Shown here one piece after another: positions 41,762 through 45,969 of a DNA stretch of 45,969 bases. Where the stretch lies: positions 1 to 45,969 of the forward strand of contig JAUYBI010000074.1 of NCBI GenBank assembly GCA_030693145.1, given 5' to 3'. This DNA is from Candidatus Omnitrophota bacterium. GTDB lineage: Bacteria; Omnitrophota; Gorgyraeia; Gygaellales; Profunditerraquicolaceae. How positions within the stretch are numbered: the stretch's first letter is position 1; each line of letters begins with the position of its first letter. Made by a program: the position numbers and the translations under genes. The notes under the pieces are model-generated. The model ran no database searches and was not told the origin of the DNA. It saw nothing but the letters and a program-made list of their open reading frames with translations.

Positions 41762-42472
41762 ATGAAATCATTCCGGCTTATCCGCTCAGGCGCTTCTTGT
41801 GCCGCTGGCAATATGGCGCTGGATGCAGAAATCTTTAAGGGTTATCTGGAAGATGGTGTCGGTGTATTACGCCTGTACCGTTGGCAGGCGCCTGCTTTTA
41901 CCTATGGATTTTCGCAAGAGCCCAAAAATCAGCTTGATCTGACTGCTTGCGCAGCTGATGGAGTGGGGGTGGTAAAAAGAATTACCGGCGGAGGAACTCT
42001 TTTTCATGATGACGAAATAACTTATAGCTTTGTTTGCAGTAAAACTGATGTGGGAGAGCCGGAAGGAGTGTTTGTTGATTACCGCAATCTCTGCGCTTTT
42101 CTGATGCGTTTTTATGAATCTTTGGGCCTGGCTCCGGCTTTTGCTTTGGAGGCAGCGGGTTTTAAAGATCGCTGCGCGTCGCATGCACTTTGCAGCGCGG
42201 CATATGAAAAATACGATATTGTGATTAACGGCAGGAAAATCGGAGGGAATGCGCAGAAAAGGAATAGGCAGGTTATCTTTCAACATGGTTCTATTCCTTG
42301 TAGAATAAATTGGGATTTTGCGCGCAAGTATATTTATTCTTTACCCAAGGATATTTCTACATACGTAACCACCCTTAGCGATGAGTTAAAAGTAGTTTCT
42401 GAAAAAGATATTTTAGAGCAAAAACTCATAGATGCCTTCGCCCATACATTTAAGGTCAATCTAGACATGTAG
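41762..42472 (+). CDS. Lipoate ligase/octanoyltransferase family protein (LplA/LipM-like)
   Basis: A 236-residue member of the lipoyl/octanoyl transferase superfamily. Motifs are VKRITGGGTLFHDDEITYSF (RRxxGGGxVxHD-like), LCSAAYEKYDIVINGRKIGG with NAQKRNRQVIFQHGSI. A Cys at the position just before the AYEKYDIVI strand is reminiscent of LipM octanoyltransferases. With lipA directly downstream, octanoyl transfer to GcvH followed by LipA sulfuration is the likely route; free-lipoate ligation is the alternative. Its TAG stop (42470-42472) lies within the terminal repeat of a MITE-like element. Confidence 0.82.
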   Translation: MKSFRLIRSGASCAAGNMALDAEIFKGYLEDGVGVLRLYRWQAPAFTYGFSQEPKNQLDLTACAADGVGVVKRITGGGTLFHDDEITYSFVCSKTDVGEPEGVFVDYRNLCAFLMRFYESLGLAPAFALEAAGFKDRCASHALCSAAYEKYDIVINGRKIGGNAQKRNRQVIFQHGSIPCRINWDFARKYIYSLPKDISTYVTTLSDELKVVSEKDILEQKLIDAFAHTFKVNLDM

Positions 42473-42608
42473 ACAGTGTACGTAACCGTATAGATTACAA
42501 TTGGTTGCCAAAGAAATATTACTGTTTTTCTACTTGTCTTTGGGTAAATACTAAAAATATTTCTTACATAACTAACTGATGAATATAGTGTTACGTACAC
42601 TGTCTACA
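42468..42608. mobile_element. MITE-like element, family 2, copy B (between the LplA/LipM gene and lipA)
   Basis: A 141-base element with perfect 19-base terminal inverted repeats: TGTAGACAGTGTACGTAAC (42468-42486) and its complement at 42590-42608. The inner arms AAAGAAATATT and AAATATTTCTT also pair. The motif AAAAATATTTCTT..ATAACT matches copy A. No coding capacity. It supplies the TAG of the upstream gene and ends six bases before the lipA ATG. No target duplication is obvious. Confidence 0.85.
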
Positions 42609-42614
42609 AAGACC

Positions 42615-43463
42615 ATGAAACCAGCGTGGTTGAATAAGAAGATTAGTCTTAAAGATTGCGCGGTGATGAAACAGGCTCTGCGTAATCTAGGCGTAGAAAC
42701 TGTTTGCGAGCAGGCGATGTGCCCGAATATCGGGGAATGTTTTTCGCGTAAGACAGCGACATTTTTAATTTTGGGCCGTATTTGTACTCGCGGCTGCAGC
42801 TTTTGTAATATTCAGAAGGCAAGGCCTTTACCGGTAGATTTAAATGAACCATCCAGAGTCGCGCAGGCAGCAGCGCAGCTGGGTTTAAAACATGTTGTGA
42901 TTACCAGCGTTACCCGGGATGACCTTACCGACGGAGGGGCAGAAATTTTTGCCCGGACAGTCATGTTGATTAGAAAAAAATTACCGCAAGTTAAAATAGA
43001 AACTTTGATTCCGGATTTCGGGTTTTCTGTAGATGCTTTAAAAATTGTGGTTAAGGCCAAACCTGATATTATTGCGCACAACCTGGAAACGGTTCCGTCG
43101 CTTTATAAAGTCGTGCGTCAAGGCGCGGATTATGCAGGTTCAGTTGGCCTGTTGCGTGCGCTAAAAGAAATTGCTCCGCAGCTGAAGACAAAATCCGGCC
43201 TGATGCTGGGGTTAGGGGAAAAAGTAGATGAGGTCTTAGCAGTAATGCAGGATTTACGTTCCGTGAAATGCGATTTATTGAGTATCGGCCAGTACCTGGC
43301 GCCAAGCAAACAGCATTATCCGGTCAAAGATTATATTTCTTTAGAGCAATTTGACTGTTATAAAGAAAAAGGAAGAGATTTGGGATTCTTGCATATTGAA
43401 AGCGCGCCTTATGTGCGTAGTTCATATTTAGCCGCTGAATATTTATCTTTAAAAGATAACTGA
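42615..43463 (+). CDS. lipA: LipA lipoyl synthase (radical SAM)
   Basis: A 282-residue enzyme that inserts two sulfurs into octanoyl-GcvH. Auxiliary cluster cysteines are Cys31, Cys36 and Cys42 (VCEQAMCPNIGECF). The radical SAM motif is Cys57, Cys61 and Cys64 (ICTRGCSFCNI). The C-terminal RSSY motif (VRSSYLAAEYL) ligates the auxiliary cluster. ATG 42615 is chosen because the in-frame ATG at 42579 would add residues encoded by the MITE terminal repeat. That insertion has probably replaced the original ribosome binding region; none is obvious now. Confidence 0.93.
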   Translation: MKPAWLNKKISLKDCAVMKQALRNLGVETVCEQAMCPNIGECFSRKTATFLILGRICTRGCSFCNIQKARPLPVDLNEPSRVAQAAAQLGLKHVVITSVTRDDLTDGGAEIFARTVMLIRKKLPQVKIETLIPDFGFSVDALKIVVKAKPDIIAHNLETVPSLYKVVRQGADYAGSVGLLRALKEIAPQLKTKSGLMLGLGEKVDEVLAVMQDLRSVKCDLLSIGQYLAPSKQHYPVKDYISLEQFDCYKEKGRDLGFLHIESAPYVRSSYLAAEYLSLKDN

Positions 43464-43465
43464 CT

Positions 43466-43799
43466 CTTTACAGCAGGGGAGGTTTAAACCTCCCCTACAG
43501 TTTATTAATTACAGTAGGGTGGGTTTAAACCTCCCCTACAGTTTATTAACAATAGTAGGGTGGGTTTAAACATCTCCTACAGTTTATTAACAATAGTAGG
43601 GTGGGTTTAAACATCCCCTGCAGTTTATTAATTACAGTCTGCCGGCTATACAGCTTTTTAACAATAGTAGGGTGGGTTTAAACCCACCCTACTATTGTTA
43701 AAATTAATAAAAGGGTTTAAATCCACCCTACTGTAATTAATAAAAGGGTTTAAATCCACCCTACTGTAATTAATAAAAGTCAGCAGGCTTTATTATAAG
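43466..43799. repeat. Palindromic repeat locus 11, largest, with chimeric units
   Basis: About eight core half-site pairs in 330 bases. The first is GTAGGGGAGG-type on both sides (left arm with GCAGGGG). The next units join a GTAGGGTGGGTTT left half to a CCTCCCCTAC right half or to degenerate CATCTCCTAC and CATCCCCTGC, so they are mixed and imperfect. A full T-type palindrome follows (about 43671-43701), then two 32-base tandem right arms (GGGTTTAAATCCACCCTACT then GTAATTAATAAAA). The end AAAGTCAGCAGGCTTTATTA then TAA mirrors the left termini of loci 1, 4 and 5. It fills the 358-base gap between lipA and thyX. Confidence 0.92.
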
Positions 43800-43821
43800 A
43801 TTTAAAAAAGGAGAATTAGTA

Positions 43822-44541
43822 ATGTCTAAAGTTATGATGAAGGTTAAATTATTAGAGATGAGCCAGAATGCAATCACCCTTATTTATGCCGCTTGCCGGC
43901 AATGTTATTCTGAAAAATTTGCCGGTGATGTTTTTTTAGATGAAGCGATAACGCTCCAAAAACAGGAAGCTTTTGTAAAGAGCATTGTGGCTTCCGGCCA
44001 TCAAAGTCCATTGGAGCACGTTAAGTTTACTTTTGCTATTGAAGGAGTTTCCCGTGCTCTTACGCATCAATTGGTGCGTCACCGTCTGGCTTCTTATTCC
44101 ATGCAAAGTCAGCGGTATGTCAAAGAAAAAGATTTTGATTATATTCTTCCGCCGGAGATTGAGCGTAATCCGGAAGCAAAAAAAGAATTTGAAAAGTTAA
44201 TGGCAGTAATTCAGCAAAGTTACACTAAATTACTTACGCTTTTGGGGCAGGATAATCTTAGCGGTGAGTCGGCAAATCAGGATGCGCGTTTTGTGCTTCC
44301 GCAGGCGGCGGAGACTAAAATTGTGGTTACTATGAATTGCCGGGAGTTATTACATTTCTTTGAGCATCGCTGTTGTTTAAGGGCACAGTGGGAGATTCGC
44401 CAGCTGGCGAATAAGATGCTGGCGATTTGCGTCGAAAAATTGCCGGCAGTTTTTGCGGATGCGGGAGCTAAATGTGATGCGTTGGGGTATTGTCCGGAAG
44501 GGGAAAAATTCTGCTGCGGTAAATATCCCTTCAAAAAGTAA
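43822..44541 (+). CDS. thyX: ThyX flavin-dependent thymidylate synthase
   Basis: A 239-residue FAD enzyme making dTMP from dUMP, methylene-THF and NAD(P)H. The signature RHRx7S is at residues 86-96 (RHRLASYSMQS), continuing QRYV. HQSPLEHVKFTFAIEGVSRA, ARFVLPQAAETKIVVTMNCR and the helix with FFEHRCCLRAQWEIRQLA fit the family. The Cys-rich end (GYCPEGEKFCCGKYP) is common in anaerobe homologues. ATG 43822 follows AAGGAGAATTAGT. It lies just after the glycine cleavage genes that supply methylene-THF. Confidence 0.94.
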   Translation: MSKVMMKVKLLEMSQNAITLIYAACRQCYSEKFAGDVFLDEAITLQKQEAFVKSIVASGHQSPLEHVKFTFAIEGVSRALTHQLVRHRLASYSMQSQRYVKEKDFDYILPPEIERNPEAKKEFEKLMAVIQQSYTKLLTLLGQDNLSGESANQDARFVLPQAAETKIVVTMNCRELLHFFEHRCCLRAQWEIRQLANKMLAICVEKLPAVFADAGAKCDALGYCPEGEKFCCGKYPFKK

Positions 44542-44548
44542 TAAATCT

Positions 44549-44592
44549 TGTTGATTTCCAGTAGGGGAGGTTTAAACCTCCCCTACTGGAAA
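44549..44592. repeat. Palindromic repeat locus 12
   Basis: A perfect 38-base palindrome at 44555-44592 with half-site TTTCCAGTAGGGGAGGTTT. The outer TTTCC/GGAAA pair is private to this copy yet matched on both sides. It lies between thyX and cbiQ. Confidence 0.9.
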
Positions 44593-44619
44593 TAGAGTGC
44601 ATTGCAATGTCTAAAAAAA

Positions 44620-45444
44620 ATGAAAAGTAATAATTTTATCGAGCGTTCGATTGTAGGCGGCTTAACCTTTTTTAAGGATTCAATTTTTGCCGAAGAAGCT
44701 GCCCAGAGAGGCGGATTTTTGCAGTCACTGGACCCGCGGGTTAAAATAATCAGTTTTCTTTTATTCATCCTCCAGGCGCTATTTACCGGCAGTATTCCGG
44801 CCCTGCTCTTTCTTTACGCGCTCTGTTTATTTTTGGTATTAATTTCCAGGATAGAATTGGGATTTTTTCTGAAGCGGACCTGGGTTTTTATTCCGCTATT
44901 TTCTCTGGGTATTGCTTTTCCGGCGATATTTGGGCCCGGAGAGCCGCTGTTTAGCTGGCAGGTTCTGGGAGCTAAATTTTCGATTACGCATCAGGGGCTG
45001 GGGGGGGCTATGGTTTTTGTTATCCGCGTAATTACCTGCGTGTCGTTTGTCGTTCTTTTAAATATAACTACCAGGCATTTTGTCCTGCTTAAGGTTTTAA
45101 GGATTTTTAAGATCCCCGCGATTTTTATCATGATTTTGGGGATGTGCTACCGTTATATTTATCTTTTTGCGGGGATAATTCAGAATACGTATTTAGCGAT
45201 TAAAAGCCGCGTGGGCCGGGGAGTGCAATATCAGCAAGGCCAGGGTATTGTGGCCTGGAATATTGCTTCTTTATGGGGCCGTTCCGTGGGGTTGAATGAA
45301 GAGGTGTATAAAGCGATGCTTTCGCGGGGATATCAGGGGGAGGCTTTAGCCTGGAATGATTTTAAGATTAGGGTAAGAGATTGGCTGTGGCTATCCGCGG
45401 TAATTTTATTATTAATTATAGTAGGGCACTGCTGTCCAAATTAG
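44620..45444 (+). CDS. cbiQ: CbiQ/EcfT transmembrane component of the cobalt or nickel transporter
   Basis: From ATG 44620 the protein has 274 residues, with five or six membrane segments. SLDPRVKIISFLLFILQALF is the family start, and the coupling region VGLNEEVYKAMLSRGYQGEA contains the conserved arginine-glycine motif (SRGYQG) that contacts the ATPase. It joins CbiM/N to the CbiO ATPase. The last residues (GHCCPN) after the final membrane helix and the TAG (45442-45444) appear to belong to the adjacent insertion sequence. An upstream TTG (44602) is rejected. No cbiO follows in the window. Confidence 0.88.
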   Translation: MKSNNFIERSIVGGLTFFKDSIFAEEAAQRGGFLQSLDPRVKIISFLLFILQALFTGSIPALLFLYALCLFLVLISRIELGFFLKRTWVFIPLFSLGIAFPAIFGPGEPLFSWQVLGAKFSITHQGLGGAMVFVIRVITCVSFVVLLNITTRHFVLLKVLRIFKIPAIFIMILGMCYRYIYLFAGIIQNTYLAIKSRVGRGVQYQQGQGIVAWNIASLWGRSVGLNEEVYKAMLSRGYQGEALAWNDFKIRVRDWLWLSAVILLLIIVGHCCPN

Positions 45445-45969
45445 CAAAAACTGAACTTTAGTTGTAAAATCTCTGGCGGCGCTTCGCTCTTTTCATGAAA
45501 CGGCGCATTAAGCCAATCCCAGAGGTTTCTTCTTGAAAATAGATTTGTTGGTAGTATTGAGCAAAGCGTATAAAGCGACCAAGCGAACTTAGATTTGAAT
45601 TTCAAATAGCTTAATAGCAGATAAGTAATTAACGCCACCCATAATTGGGACAGCAAGGCGTTCTTAGATGTACCTACAAAGCTTTTGACCTTGAGCTGCT
45701 GCTTGATGCATTTAAAAAATAGTTCTATCTGCCAACGCTCTTTGTAAATCTGGGCTATGGTTCTAGCTGACCAGGTAAAATTATTGGTAAGGATTACGAT
45801 TATCTTGCTGGTTTCAGGATCCTTAGAGCGGATACGGCGCAGCCTGTAAGGGAATTTCTGTTTTGAATAAAATCCCTTAAGCTGAATAATTTGGTCGGAA
45901 TAAATATTTTTGTGGCGGCTGACATCATTGCGTACGGCAACCTGATAATACGCGTTCTTTTTTATTCTG
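45420..45969 (-). mobile_element. IS4-family insertion sequence, one end only
   Basis: The element's end likely lies near TAGGGCACTGCTGTCC at about 45421-45436, just outside the transposase stop and inside the last codons of cbiQ. The other end is outside the window, so the terminal repeats cannot be confirmed. It appears to have separated cbiQ from whatever followed it. Confidence 0.5.
45441..45969 (-). CDS. IS4-family transposase, C-terminal part (cut by window end)
   Basis: Reading the minus strand from 45968 gives about 175 residues without a stop, ending TAA at 45441-45443. It contains the last part of a DDE transposase: IIVILTNNFTWSARTIAQIY, then KERWQIELFFKCIKQQLKVK with the YxxRWxIExFFK catalytic glutamate region, and SQLWVALITYLLLSYLKFKS. 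This pattern is typical of IS4-family enzymes. The N-terminal two thirds, with the two Asp residues, lie beyond the window. It is the only minus-strand gene here and its stop overlaps that of cbiQ. Confidence 0.85.
   Translation of the reverse strand, partial: RIKKNAYYQVAVRNDVSRHKNIYSDQIIQLKGFYSKQKFPYRLRRIRSKDPETSKIIVILTNNFTWSARTIAQIYKERWQIELFFKCIKQQLKVKSFVGTSKNALLSQLWVALITYLLLSYLKFKSKFAWSLYTLCSILPTNLFSRRNLWDWLNAPFHEKSEAPPEILQLKFSFC

Noticed and set aside
42579-42614. ATG 42579 as the start of lipA
   Set aside because: The extra 12 residues come from the MITE terminal repeat; the ATG at 42615 begins a normal LipA.

Overview
The window is one continuous, almost entirely plus-strand gene series of about 46 kb. 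It contains lipoproteins and signal-peptide proteins, a full Bat (Bacteroides aerotolerance) operon with periplasmic-type parts, an anaerobic-style thiazole pathway using ThiH, flavin-dependent thymidylate synthase ThyX and a two-gene glycine decarboxylase P-protein. Together these suggest a Gram-negative, probably anaerobic bacterium. The gene mixture and protein style remind me of Candidatus Omnitrophota (former OP3), but this is an impression and no rRNA or marker tree is available here.

Layout. 1-2.4 kb: envelope proteins (SYLF domain; AsmA-like/DUF3568). 2.4-10.3 kb: moxR, DUF58, DUF4381-like, batA, batB, TPR (batC-like), batD, batE. 10.3-13.8 kb: TtcA-like PP-loop protein and thiS-thiG-thiH-thiE. 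14.1-16.9 kb: a 49-aa cysteine-rich protein, an ArsP/DUF318-type permease, an ACR3-type arsenite exporter and a DUF3568 lipoprotein. 17.3-20.3 kb: PhnD-like binding protein, histidine kinase and single-domain response regulator. 20.4-27.5 kb: a second moxR-DUF58 locus whose usual third partner (transglutaminase TgpA) seems replaced by a coiled-coil/Ig-like membrane protein and a BamE-like/Ig-like/DUF4129-like protein. 27.5-31.6 kb: atypical SDR with a zinc ribbon, nitronate monooxygenase family protein, DUF2062, GNAT. 31.7-34.6 kb: pabB, then a small zinc-finger-like protein translationally coupled to a DEAD-box helicase. 34.9-37.1 kb: MFS transporter, cbiM, cbiN-like. 37.4-44.5 kb: gcvT-gcvH-gcvPA-gcvPB-octanoyl/lipoyl transferase-lipA, then thyX. 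44.6-45.4 kb: cbiQ, ending against a partial IS4-family transposase on the minus strand.

The metabolic genes fit together. The glycine cleavage operon carries the genes needed to lipoylate its own H protein (LipM/LplA plus LipA) and makes methylene-THF, which ThyX consumes; PabB supplies the p-aminobenzoate branch of folate. The cobalt/nickel ECF transporter genes (cbiM, cbiN, then cbiQ) lie on both sides of that operon.

The most striking feature is non-coding. Twelve intergenic loci carry one family of palindromic repeats with a core half-site GTAGGGTGGGTTT (or GTAGGGGAGGTTT) and its exact mirror, often with MITE-like terminal inverted repeats and locally expanded into tandem arrays. Different copies keep pairing through paired changes in both arms, and some are chimeras of two core types. 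At least three further palindromic families are visible: a MITE at the 3' ends of thiE and of the lplA/lipM gene, supplying stop codons; a TTCGACAAGCTCAGG-type element that spans the gcvPA stop and gcvPB ribosome-binding site and start; and a CCTGCC/GGCAGG palindrome translated in frame inside pabB. The genome seems heavily invaded by small palindromic elements that supply gene boundaries.
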